From NCBI GenBank assembly GCA_963751695.1, contig CAVVVP010000003.1, positions 372,001-436,000 of the forward strand: 64,000 bases of DNA. Reading direction: 5' to 3'. This DNA comes from SZUA-22 sp963751695. GTDB lineage: Bacteria; Bacteroidota; Ignavibacteria; Ignavibacteriales; Melioribacteraceae. The notes beneath the pieces were generated by a model, which had not been told where the DNA came from, did not search any database, and saw only the letters and a list, made by a program, of their open reading frames with translations. Of the stretch, positions 45,103 through 53,209 are shown in pieces; position 1 is the first letter of the stretch, and each line of letters opens with the position of its first letter. The translations under genes and the position numbers were made by a program.

Positions 45103-46044
45103 ATGAAGATTATATTTCTAGTTATTATAATAACGTCTGTTCTTTCTGGACAATCTTTAACTCCAAAATTTTATGTTAAGACTCATTTAGAAACAACCGA
45201 TAAAATCAGTGACCAAAAGAATGTCATTAAGTATTCAGTCTTCTCTAAGAAGAACAAAATATATACTATCACAAATGAAACGGAATATGATATTCCATAC
45301 TCAGAATTAAAAACCTTTAATGACGGCCAAAGTGTTTTAATAAGTGCTTTTCATGGAACATTAGAGTTCTATAATAATATTGGTGCAAAGATTAAATCTT
45401 TGAATATTAAAAGTGATATTTCTGTTGATTATGAACGCGGAATAAGGTCTGTTGTTTCTGATAATAGTATGATAATATTATTCCAAGAGCAGAATGAACT
45501 CTATACTACGCTTCAAAAATATTCTTCTTCGGGTATTTTAGAAAGAGATCTACAGCTTGATATAACAAACATAAATGGAATTGCTTACTCAATCAACACT
45601 GATCAGGTTTACCTTTCAAGAGTAGAATGGACAAATAATGGAATTCCTTTAAAGTTCATTTCGCTTGTTAACGATAAGGGGCAAATAGTAAAAGAATATA
45701 ATTCAAATTTCGAAAAAGGATTTTTCTTGGGAGATAATCGATTTGTTGCCTTTTCAAAGAAAGAAATAATTTCCATTGATTCCGAAAGCTATTCAGTCGT
45801 CTTCAAGAAGCAGGTGAAAAGCAACTATCAATTTATAGATGTAAATAAGGAAAACAGCCTCCTCGTTGCTGTATCAGCAAAAGCCCCAAAACTTAAATAC
45901 GGTGAATGGTATTACCAAAATCCTATAATCCAAAAATTTGATTTGTTTGGCAATTTAACTGAGGAAAAGGTTTTAGAGACAGATTCTTTTGTCAATTTTA
46001 GAATTGATCCCCTCTCCGGGTCTACAAAGTTAATTACTGATTGA
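45103..46044 (+). CDS. Exported protein of unknown function
   Basis: 313 residues with a signal peptide (MKIIFLVIIITSVLSGQS). Not recognised. Composed of repeated strand-like segments (for example KIYTITNETEYDIPYSELK, QVYLSRVEWTNNGIPLKFI) suggesting a beta-rich, perhaps propeller, fold. It begins 9 bases after the M23/T9SS gene, so it is probably co-expressed. Confidence 0.6.
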   Translation: MKIIFLVIIITSVLSGQSLTPKFYVKTHLETTDKISDQKNVIKYSVFSKKNKIYTITNETEYDIPYSELKTFNDGQSVLISAFHGTLEFYNNIGAKIKSLNIKSDISVDYERGIRSVVSDNSMIILFQEQNELYTTLQKYSSSGILERDLQLDITNINGIAYSINTDQVYLSRVEWTNNGIPLKFISLVNDKGQIVKEYNSNFEKGFFLGDNRFVAFSKKEIISIDSESYSVVFKKQVKSNYQFIDVNKENSLLVAVSAKAPKLKYGEWYYQNPIIQKFDLFGNLTEEKVLETDSFVNFRIDPLSGSTKLITD

Positions 46045-46079
46045 AAATCAGTAGATATTAATCTTTATCCAATACGTTT

Positions 46080-46736
46080 TTAAGAAGCGGAGAAAACAGC
46101 CTTAACAAAATTTTCAAGCTTCGTTTTGTCTAGCTTTCCATTAGTTCTAACACCACCACATAGGTCAACACCAAATGGTTCCACTTCCTCAATCGCTCTT
46201 CTAACATTTTCCGGGTTTAATCCCCCGGCCAGAAAAATCGGGACACTAACACTCTCTCTAATCTTTCTGCTTAACTTCCAGTTATGCGTTCTACCTGTGC
46301 CCCCAAGTTCTTTTGTTTTTAGATTTGGATTCCCGCTATCAAGCAACAGAGCATCAGTGTTTTCAGAAACTCTGATCGCTTCATCTATTGAATCATCATC
46401 CAGCACGTGAACAACTTGTACAACCTTTATTGCTGGCAAGGATTCCCTTAATGTTTTGTATGTTTTGGGGTCAACCTTGTCAACAATTTGAATTGTGTTG
46501 GTATTGGTGGCTTTGTGATGAGCTATAATTTTTTCAGACGTTACTTCGCTAGTTAAAAGAAACGAGGCAATGGCCGGAGGAATGGCACTGGCAATCTTGT
46601 TAATTAGTTTGATATCAATTACTCCAGGGCCACTTGGCATATTTCCAACTAATCCAAGAGCAGATACTCCGAATTCAATTGCAGTTCTAGCTTCTTCTAT
46701 GCTGCTAATGCAGCAAATTTTTATTTTAGGAACCAT
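46080..46736 (-). CDS. trpF: Phosphoribosylanthranilate isomerase family protein (TrpF-like)
   Basis: 218 residues. TrpF converts phosphoribosyl-anthranilate to its ketose. Seen: KIKICCISSIEEAR (catalytic Cys7 position; usual is KICGIT), ALGLVGNMPSGPG, DALLLDSGNPN (catalytic Asp) and LAGGLNPENV (phosphate site). The conserved GGTGRTHNW is present. It is divergent from standard TrpF (Cys-Cys, short N-terminus) and no other trp gene is in the window, so the physiological role is uncertain. Confidence 0.82.
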   Translation of the reverse strand: MVPKIKICCISSIEEARTAIEFGVSALGLVGNMPSGPGVIDIKLINKIASAIPPAIASFLLTSEVTSEKIIAHHKATNTNTIQIVDKVDPKTYKTLRESLPAIKVVQVVHVLDDDSIDEAIRVSENTDALLLDSGNPNLKTKELGGTGRTHNWKLSRKIRESVSVPIFLAGGLNPENVRRAIEEVEPFGVDLCGGVRTNGKLDKTKLENFVKAVFSAS

Positions 46737-46764
46737 TTGGCCAGGAACTTAAATACAATTGAGA

Positions 46765-47184
46765 CTATTCTAAAACACATTGTACTGAAACTGTGTCTAG
46801 GGTGGAAGAATACTTGTCCTCAACTATAAATTCCACTATATAGTTTCCTTTGCTGAAACCTGAATCAAGTTCAATTTGTGTTTCTAACTGAACCTCTGCT
46901 TTTTCCTCTGAGGTTGAGTCAATCACAGAACCATGGTCTGCCATTAAAATAGTGTCTTGCGGGGTGTATAAATTTATAGAATAGTCTATATGTGTGAAAT
47001 AGAGATCACTATTTTCTTTCTTGTATTGTGCGAATCCTGATGATTGTGCTGTTGCATTAATCTCCCATCCTTCATCTAAGATAAAAGCAAAGGCTTCTGG
47101 ATTTGTTAGCTTTACTTTAGGGTTGTCAGCACAAGAGGTAATCAGTATTGTAGTTAAAGATAGAATTAGAATAGCTTTTTTCAT
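46765..47184 (-). CDS. Lipoprotein of unknown function
   Basis: 139 residues with a lipoprotein signal (MKKAILILSLTTILITSC, Cys 18). The mature part is beta-rich with one segment like EINATAQSSGF. No family recognised. Leftward, 28 bases upstream of trpF. Confidence 0.65.
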   Translation of the reverse strand: MKKAILILSLTTILITSCADNPKVKLTNPEAFAFILDEGWEINATAQSSGFAQYKKENSDLYFTHIDYSINLYTPQDTILMADHGSVIDSTSEEKAEVQLETQIELDSGFSKGNYIVEFIVEDKYSSTLDTVSVQCVLE

Positions 47185-47202
47185 TTTACAATCTTGTTGT
47201 TA

Positions 47203-47231
47203 TAAAAAACGGGGTGCTGTTAACACCCCTT
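47203..47231 (-). terminator. Rho-independent terminator after serC
   Basis: GGGGTG (47211-47216) pairs with CACCCC (47224-47229), loop CTGTTAA. Read on the minus strand, CACCCCG is followed by TTTTTTATAA. It lies 10 bases beyond the serC stop (47241). Confidence 0.83.
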
Positions 47232-47240
47232 TATCTGTTT

Positions 47241-48326
47241 CTAGTTTGCAGCTTTAAAGTCTTGCATAAATTGAACGAGATCTTCTACGCCCTTTGTTGG
47301 AAATGCATTATAAATTGATGCGCGAATACCACCGACGGAACGATGTCCTTTAAGACCAGAGAACTCTTTTTCAGCTGCTTCCGCAATGAATTTCTTTTCA
47401 AGCTCTTCGTTTTGTATATTAAATGTAACATTCATAAATGAGCGGTCTTCAAGAGCGGCACTGCCTATATAATATTCATCAGAATTGTCAATTGAGTCAT
47501 AAAGCATCTTTGCTTTAGCTTCGTTGATCTTTTGCATCTCCTTCAACCCCCCAAGATTAAGCAACCACTTATAAACAAGTCCCATCATATATATAGTATA
47601 TGTCGGTGGAGTATTATACATGGATCCTTTTTCAGCATGAGTATTGTAGTTTAGATATGTATGCAGATCTTCTGGGGCTCTATCTAGTAATGTTTTTTTT
47701 ACCACAACTAGCGCTGCACCTGCTGGCCCCATGTTTTTTTGAGCACCTGCATAAATCAATCCATATTTATTAACATCTATTGGTTTACTTAGGATATTTG
47801 ATGATGCATCGCAGACTAAGGGAACGTTTCCAACTTCTGGCTCGACCTTAAACTCAGTTCCAAAAATCGTATTGTTTGAGGTAAAATGAACATAGGAAGC
47901 ATCTGGAGTAAGATTTAATGCATCCTGTTTCGGAATAAAATTAAAATTTGATTCGGCAGAAGTGGCGGCTATATTAACTTCTCCAACTCGTTTTGCTTCT
48001 GTAACCGCCTTCTTTGACCAAGAGCCAGTAACTATATAGTCAGCATTGTTTGTTGGTGGCATTAAATTTAGTGCAAGCATCGAAAATTGAAGTGTTGCTC
48101 CACCTTGTAAAAACAAGACAGCATAGTCATCGCTTACGTTTAATAGTTTTCTTAAGTCGGCTTCTGCTGAAGTGATTATTTCATCATAGCTTTTGGAGCG
48201 GTGGCTCATCTCCATAACAGATAAACCATGTCCTTTGTATGAATAAAAATCCTCTTGAGCTTCTAACATAACTGGTTCAGGTAATGTACAAGGACCAGCA
48301 CTAAAATTATAAATACGCTTCTCCAT
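47241..48326 (-). CDS. serC: Phosphoserine aminotransferase
   Basis: Serine (and PLP) synthesis: 3-phosphohydroxypyruvate to O-phosphoserine. 361 residues. Seen: NFSAGPCTLPEPVM, SHRSKSYDEI, LFLQGGATLQFSM, DASSNILSKPIDVNKYGLIYAGAQKNMGPAG (PLP Lys in AQKN), FMNVTFNI, and GLKGHRSVGGIRASIYNAF. DUF1015 lies upstream by 30 bases, the usual partner in this group. serA is not here. Confidence 0.96.
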   Translation of the reverse strand: MEKRIYNFSAGPCTLPEPVMLEAQEDFYSYKGHGLSVMEMSHRSKSYDEIITSAEADLRKLLNVSDDYAVLFLQGGATLQFSMLALNLMPPTNNADYIVTGSWSKKAVTEAKRVGEVNIAATSAESNFNFIPKQDALNLTPDASYVHFTSNNTIFGTEFKVEPEVGNVPLVCDASSNILSKPIDVNKYGLIYAGAQKNMGPAGAALVVVKKTLLDRAPEDLHTYLNYNTHAEKGSMYNTPPTYTIYMMGLVYKWLLNLGGLKEMQKINEAKAKMLYDSIDNSDEYYIGSAALEDRSFMNVTFNIQNEELEKKFIAEAAEKEFSGLKGHRSVGGIRASIYNAFPTKGVEDLVQFMQDFKAAN

Positions 48327-48356
48327 TTTGACACCTTATAATGTTTTATAAAACTT

Positions 48357-49592
48357 TTAAATCGTATGCACCACTAGCCCATCTCTTAGCTTTGGCTCAA
48401 ACCACGTTGATTTTGGAGGCATAGTTTCACCAGCATTAGAAATTTCAATTAAGTCATTTATACTAACAGGATACATAGAAAACGCAACTTTTGCTGCTCC
48501 AGAATCAACAAGTTTTTCCAGCTCTTTTGTTCCTCTAATGCCGCCTATGAAATCTATATTATTGTCAGTTCTAGGATCAGAAATTCCCAGTATGGGCTTA
48601 AGCAAAAAGTTTTGCAACAACGAAACATCCAGTTTTTCGCCCAATCTTTCTCCTGGAGATTCTGTAAAGCTAGGTTTAAGGATATACCATTTTTTGTTTA
48701 TATACATTCCGATTGTTCCTTTTTCGTCAGGCGTCGAAGATGGTGATTCAATAACCGAAAAACTCTTCTTAACCTTATTTGTGAATTGTTCATCAGTAAG
48801 ATCCCCAAATTCAAAAACGACCCTATTATATGAAAGTATTTTTAATTGCTCTGCTGGAAAAAGGACAGCTAGAAAATAATTGTATTCTTCGTCACCCTTG
48901 TGGTTCGGATTGTTTTCTATCTTAACTTTTTGTGCTCTGCTTGCGCTGGCGGCACGGTGATGACCATCAGCAATATAGAGATTCGGGCTTTTACCAATCT
49001 CAAACTCCACTATGTCATGTGCTTCTAGGGGAAGGATCCAAACAGTATGTTCAACTCCGTCCGGTGTTTTAAAGTCATAGATTGGATCGTTGTTTTCAAT
49101 TGTCTCATCAATAATACTATTAACTTCTACAATTCCTTTGTATGTTAAAAACACAGCCCCAGTCTGTGCATTTGTAGCCACTATATGATTTGTCCTATCA
49201 TCTTCTTTTGCTTTTCTAGTCTTCTCGTGTTTCATTATAACATCATTATCATAGTCTTCCACGGAGAATGTTCCTGCAATGCCAACTTGAGTTACGTCCT
49301 TCCATTTCAATCTATAGACATAGTAGTGGGGCTCTTCGTCTAAAACCATTGGGGCTTCATTAATTAATCTTTCTAGGTTCGAGGCAGCTTGTTGATAAAC
49401 TTCACATGAATATGGATTAGTCTCTTCCTCCATTTCAATTTCTGATCTTGTTGTTCTTAAAAAATTAATTGGATTGTCTTTACATAGTTCTGCCGCCTCT
49501 TCTCTGTTAACAACATCGTAAGGTACGCTTGCAACAAGATGTGCAACTTTTGGCTCAGGCCTCAATCCTTTAAACGCCCTAATTACAGCCAT
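48357..49592 (-). CDS. DUF1015 family protein
   Basis: 411 residues. Characteristic blocks: IRAFKGLRPEP, PYDVVNREEA, NPINFLRTTRSE, KHEKTRKAKEDDRTNHI, YIADGHHRAASA, SYNRVVF. Family function unknown; a serine-kinase-like activity has been described for related archaeal proteins (SerK), and its position next to serC supports a link to serine metabolism. I treat that link as inference. Confidence 0.92.
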   Translation of the reverse strand: MAVIRAFKGLRPEPKVAHLVASVPYDVVNREEAAELCKDNPINFLRTTRSEIEMEEETNPYSCEVYQQAASNLERLINEAPMVLDEEPHYYVYRLKWKDVTQVGIAGTFSVEDYDNDVIMKHEKTRKAKEDDRTNHIVATNAQTGAVFLTYKGIVEVNSIIDETIENNDPIYDFKTPDGVEHTVWILPLEAHDIVEFEIGKSPNLYIADGHHRAASASRAQKVKIENNPNHKGDEEYNYFLAVLFPAEQLKILSYNRVVFEFGDLTDEQFTNKVKKSFSVIESPSSTPDEKGTIGMYINKKWYILKPSFTESPGERLGEKLDVSLLQNFLLKPILGISDPRTDNNIDFIGGIRGTKELEKLVDSGAAKVAFSMYPVSINDLIEISNAGETMPPKSTWFEPKLRDGLVVHTI

Positions 49593-49710
49593 AATTTCTC
49601 CTCATTTCCGTATTTGTATTGAATAATTTTGATTAAACAAACTTAAGACTTTTCTAAATTATTTTATAAAAAATAAGTTATAATTTGCCACAAAGAACAA
49701 TATATTCAGG

Positions 49711-49739
49711 GCAGCTGCATTATTAAACAAGACAGCTGC
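49711..49739. repeat. Hairpin-forming inverted repeat GCAGCTG...CAGCTGC
   Basis: GCAGCTG (49711-49717) and CAGCTGC (49733-49739) can pair with a 15-base loop, in the gap between the META lipoprotein and DUF1015 genes, both leftward. No U-tract follows on the minus strand, so it is only a possible weak terminator or regulatory hairpin. Confidence 0.4.
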
Positions 49740-49789
49740 TCGCCTAAAAGCTGGAGTTGTTAAATATATATTCTAATTTCTATTGTTTG

Positions 49790-50509
49790 TCAAAAAAATC
49801 TTGCCAGCGGTTTCTCCTCTTGGTATAGGGTCAAGATTTCTTTTATTATTTCAACCCTGTCAGCCATCTCAAGAATATTGAGAAATTTATTTTCTACTTC
49901 CTTTTTATCAGAACAAAACCTTCTTGTTCCTGCTAGTGGACCAATCTTTATCCGGTTTTCTTCAAGTTTATACGATCCCATAAAATTATTACATCCGCCA
50001 AATCCACTTAAGGTATTATCGTTTTCTTTAAGAATAAAGTATGCCATCTCGCTTCCTTGTTCAACATCAATTTTGATCCCTTCCAGCTCTGCTAATTTCC
50101 ATGGACGATTTGTGAGTGAAATTTTCTCAATGTTATTATTACAGTTTTTGTCTGGCCAAATATTTTTGAGTTTTTCTATCAATAGTGTTGCTTCTTCTCC
50201 TTCGCCATCAACTTTGGGGCGTGAAATAATCCGACCTTTTACTACTACCATAATTGGATTTCCAGCCTCTGCTAAAGACAAATATTCCCGTTCCAAAACA
50301 ATATAATCTTGTTCCATTGCAACTGAAAACTTTTTTTGAGATTTACAGTCTACAAATATGGCAGCATCAGCAAAATACGTAAACATTCCTTTCAATTCTC
50401 TAGTTTCACTTTTGTGAGGTGTTTCTGATCCATCAGACTCTGTTTTCTTTTCGTTACAGCCACACAATAGCAGTGCTACCAGCAATGAAATTATGAAGTT
50501 TTTCTTCAT
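49790..50509 (-). CDS. Lipoprotein with NlpE-like and META domains
   Basis: 239 residues with a lipoprotein signal ending in LLLCGC. The first half (MFTYFADAAIFVDCKSQKKFSVAMEQDYIVLEREYL) matches the NlpE C-terminal-type (OB-fold) domain. The second half is a META domain (FGGCNNFMGSYKLEENRIKIGPLAGTRRFC), with paired cysteines as in HslJ-type proteins. It likely sits in the outer membrane and may sense envelope or metal stress. No partner genes are adjacent. Confidence 0.82.
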   Translation of the reverse strand: MKKNFIISLLVALLLCGCNEKKTESDGSETPHKSETRELKGMFTYFADAAIFVDCKSQKKFSVAMEQDYIVLEREYLSLAEAGNPIMVVVKGRIISRPKVDGEGEEATLLIEKLKNIWPDKNCNNNIEKISLTNRPWKLAELEGIKIDVEQGSEMAYFILKENDNTLSGFGGCNNFMGSYKLEENRIKIGPLAGTRRFCSDKKEVENKFLNILEMADRVEIIKEILTLYQEEKPLARFF

Positions 50510-50608
50510 AGTCGCCTCTTCTTTTTATTTGTTTTTATTGAAAAGATACTAAATTAGTTTTTTGCTAATTAAAAATTAAGCAAAACTTGCTTTTAACAAT
50601 CAAAGACA

Positions 50609-51229
50609 ATGGGCTCTATGAAGGATAAATTTCATTGGTATGACGGTTGGTTTTATGATAGATTTATTGCTCCAAATTTAGATGAAACATTCAGGATAAT
50701 GATGGCAATGATGAAAAAGGAATCAACCATATTGGATGTTGGTTGCGGTACTGGTCGATTTGTATTTCAAGCTGGAATAAGGTTTCATCTAGCTGCTGGC
50801 ATTGATCTTTCATCAAAGAATATAAAAATTGCAAATAAAAACCTAAGTAATTCTCGTGCAACTAATCTTTCATTTATTCACGGAAACGCAGAGACTTTAA
50901 CAGAACATGTTGAAAATAAGTTCGATTATTCAACAATCTCGCATGTAATTCACGAAATGCCAGAGGAAATTCGCTTGAATGTTATTAAAAACATGAAAGA
51001 AGTATCTAATGAAATAATCATAGGTGACTACTATGTTCCCCAACCAAATAATCAGAGGGGGATTTCAAACAAAATCGCTGAAGTGCTTGCTGGATTTGAT
51101 CATTTTAACAACTATCGTTCATTTGTAAGACGCGGTGGTTTGCCGGCTTTAATAAAAGAGGCAAACATGGATATCATTCAAGAAAAGATTGGGACACATG
51201 GAACCTCTCACATAGTTAAGATCAAATAG
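50609..51229 (+). CDS. Class I SAM-dependent methyltransferase
   Basis: 206 residues. SAM motif I ILDVGCGTGRFVFQA, motif II-like AAGIDLSSKNIKIANKNL, and a later FIHGNAETL with NFDYSTIS-like strand. Substrate not inferable. Start ATG 50609 (or 50618). Its 3' end is 3 bases from the convergent tsaC gene. Confidence 0.85.
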   Translation: MGSMKDKFHWYDGWFYDRFIAPNLDETFRIMMAMMKKESTILDVGCGTGRFVFQAGIRFHLAAGIDLSSKNIKIANKNLSNSRATNLSFIHGNAETLTEHVENKFDYSTISHVIHEMPEEIRLNVIKNMKEVSNEIIIGDYYVPQPNNQRGISNKIAEVLAGFDHFNNYRSFVRRGGLPALIKEANMDIIQEKIGTHGTSHIVKIK

Positions 51230-51232
51230 CTT

Positions 51233-52204
51233 TTAATTGCTTCTGTATCGATTTGTTGCCTTTCGAAGACGATCCATTATCGCAGCCCCAAGACCATCCT
51301 CTCCAATCGACTCGACTAGAATTAAATCTACCTCCGAGGATTCTAAAGAGTGGAGGTGGTGAAACAAGTTTGCAGCGGCTTCATGGATTTCTCCAGTTTT
51401 TGAAAGGATTTCTATCTTTTCAAACATATAATCTGTTTTATTCTCAATAAAAAAAAGGCCTGCTAGTTTTTTGTTTTTGATTTCTTCAGCTTGAACTTCC
51501 TCAATAAACTTGACTGGAATGTCTGGTGCATAATGATGCAATAATTGGCCTGGAGCGCTCGGGTTGTTTGGATCTGTTTCTTTTACCTCGACTCGATCAC
51601 ATACGCTGTTTAGCATTTCTATTGAAATGCCTCCAGGCCGAAGGATTTGGATTATATCGTTATTTACTAAAACTATCGTAGACTCAACTCCGATGTTACA
51701 TTTTCCACCATCTAATATTATTTCAACCTTACTCCCTAGCTGCTTTTCAACATGCTTTGCGGTTGTGGGGCTTAAGAATCCAAAGGTGTTCGCGCTTGGT
51801 GCAGCAATTGTCCCACCCACGGCTTTAATTAATTCAAGTGCAACTGGGTGATCTGGCATTCTTACTGCAACCGTAGAATTGCCTGCTGTAACAATCTCAG
51901 GAACGATCTCTTTTTTAGGCAGCACAATGGTTAGCGGCCCTGGCCAAAATGCTTGAGAAATCTTTTGTACCCTTTCACTTGTTGTTTCAACAATTTCATC
52001 CAGTTGTTCAATCGATGCGATGTGCAAAATCAATGGATTAAAGGATGGTCTATTCTTTGCTTCAAATATTTTTGAAACTGCTCTTGGATTAAGACCATCA
52101 GCGCCAAGCCCATAAACCGTTTCAGTAGGAAATGCAACTATGTCTCCATCTCGAATTGCTTGTGCGGCTCTTTTAATATTTTCTTTGTTAGACTCTAAAA
52201 TCAT
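51233..52204 (-). CDS. tsaC: Threonylcarbamoyl-AMP synthase (Sua5/TsaC family, long form)
   Basis: First step of t6A37 tRNA modification: threonine, bicarbonate and ATP to threonylcarbamoyl-AMP. 323 residues with an N-terminal YrdC domain (IVAFPTETVYGLGADG, KIFEAKNRPSFNPLILHI, STVAVRMPDHPVAL, GTIAAPSANTFGFLSPT) plus the C-terminal Sua5 domain (APGQLLHHYAPDIPV...). The extra domain marks the Sua5-type form. No other tsa gene is nearby. Confidence 0.94.
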   Translation of the reverse strand: MILESNKENIKRAAQAIRDGDIVAFPTETVYGLGADGLNPRAVSKIFEAKNRPSFNPLILHIASIEQLDEIVETTSERVQKISQAFWPGPLTIVLPKKEIVPEIVTAGNSTVAVRMPDHPVALELIKAVGGTIAAPSANTFGFLSPTTAKHVEKQLGSKVEIILDGGKCNIGVESTIVLVNNDIIQILRPGGISIEMLNSVCDRVEVKETDPNNPSAPGQLLHHYAPDIPVKFIEEVQAEEIKNKKLAGLFFIENKTDYMFEKIEILSKTGEIHEAAANLFHHLHSLESSEVDLILVESIGEDGLGAAIMDRLRKATNRYRSN

Positions 52205-52222
52205 CCGGCAAAATTAATAAAT

Positions 52223-52555
52223 CTATAAATCATCTGGGGGAATTCTGTCTATTAGTCCTTCCTTTTTCATGCTTTCATAATCCTTCTGAACCGTTATTTT
52301 AACCTCATATGTTTTATAGAAGCCAATAGATTCTACGCTTACTCCACCTATTTCTTTACTCAATTTAATTTTTGCTATCATTTGATTTGAGTCTATAAGC
52401 TCCGTTGAAATCGAGTTTTTTCTATCAGGCATGTTTGCAAGCGCAAAGTGAACTCCCTTTAATGCATTAGTATAGGCAATATCAAGATCTTCACTAATTT
52501 TTGACTGAGCATTAAGAATAAATGGAATTATTAAAGCAATAACTAATAATTTCAT
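52223..52555 (-). CDS. Small exported protein of unknown function
   Basis: 110 residues from ATG 52555, which has AGAGGC upstream; a longer ORF to 52615 exists but lacks a good start. Signal peptide (MKLLVIALIIPFILNAQSK). No family recognised. The mature domain is alpha/beta (AYTNALKGVHFALANMPDRK and ESIGFYKTYEVKITVQ). It ends 18 bases before the tsaC start, so may be co-transcribed with it. Confidence 0.6.
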   Translation of the reverse strand: MKLLVIALIIPFILNAQSKISEDLDIAYTNALKGVHFALANMPDRKNSISTELIDSNQMIAKIKLSKEIGGVSVESIGFYKTYEVKITVQKDYESMKKEGLIDRIPPDDL

Positions 52556-52677
52556 GACTGCCTCTATTAATTCTACATGTAATTTGTATAAAAATACAAA
52601 AACTTTCTTTAGCAATAATTTTTAAAATCTTATGTAAAAGTGGTTATATTATTTTTTGAATTATTATTTTTGCTGGA

Positions 52678-53187
52678 ATGAATCGACTAAAACACATAGC
52701 GCTTGTTGTTTTCATTGGATTGTTTGTTTCGTGTGCTTCATCACCAAAATTTACTAGCAAAGAAACCAATACCCCCCTAAAAGCTAAAGATAAATCTAAG
52801 TCTCGATATGAAAAACAAAAAAAAGCAAGCCCGGAAGAAACTAATACTAAAAATCCCGATGTTTACTACAATCTTTCAACGAGTATTGAAACAGTAAGTG
52901 GTTATGCGTCTTATTATGCCGATGACTTTGATGGTAAGCAAACCGCCAATGGCGAAATCTTTAATATGTATGAACTTACTGCGGCACACAAAGAATATCC
53001 TTTCAATACACTTATTAGAGTAACAAACCTTTTAAACAACAAAACAACAATCGTTAGAATTAATGATCGTGGCCCCTTCGTTGAGGGAAGAATTATTGAT
53101 CTTTCATTGGGAGCCGCAAAACAGTTAGATATGCTGGATTCCGGTGTTCAAGAGGTTAAGCTTGAAATCATTGAGTGGGGAGAGTAA
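52678..53187 (+). CDS. rlpA: RlpA-like septal/endolytic lipoprotein
   Basis: 169 residues. Lipoprotein signal with VSC (Cys 19). The double-psi beta-barrel domain is complete: GYASYYADDFDGKQTANGEIFNMYELTAAH, PFNTLIRVTNLLNNKTTIVRINDRGPFVEGRIIDLS, AAKQLDM. It probably cleaves denuded glycan at the septum. The SPOR domain of enteric RlpA is absent. Start is preceded by TTGCTGGA with no strong Shine-Dalgarno. Confidence 0.9.
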   Translation: MNRLKHIALVVFIGLFVSCASSPKFTSKETNTPLKAKDKSKSRYEKQKKASPEETNTKNPDVYYNLSTSIETVSGYASYYADDFDGKQTANGEIFNMYELTAAHKEYPFNTLIRVTNLLNNKTTIVRINDRGPFVEGRIIDLSLGAAKQLDMLDSGVQEVKLEIIEWGE

Positions 53188-53209
53188 TTTATCACGGAAC
53201 TCTTCCAGA

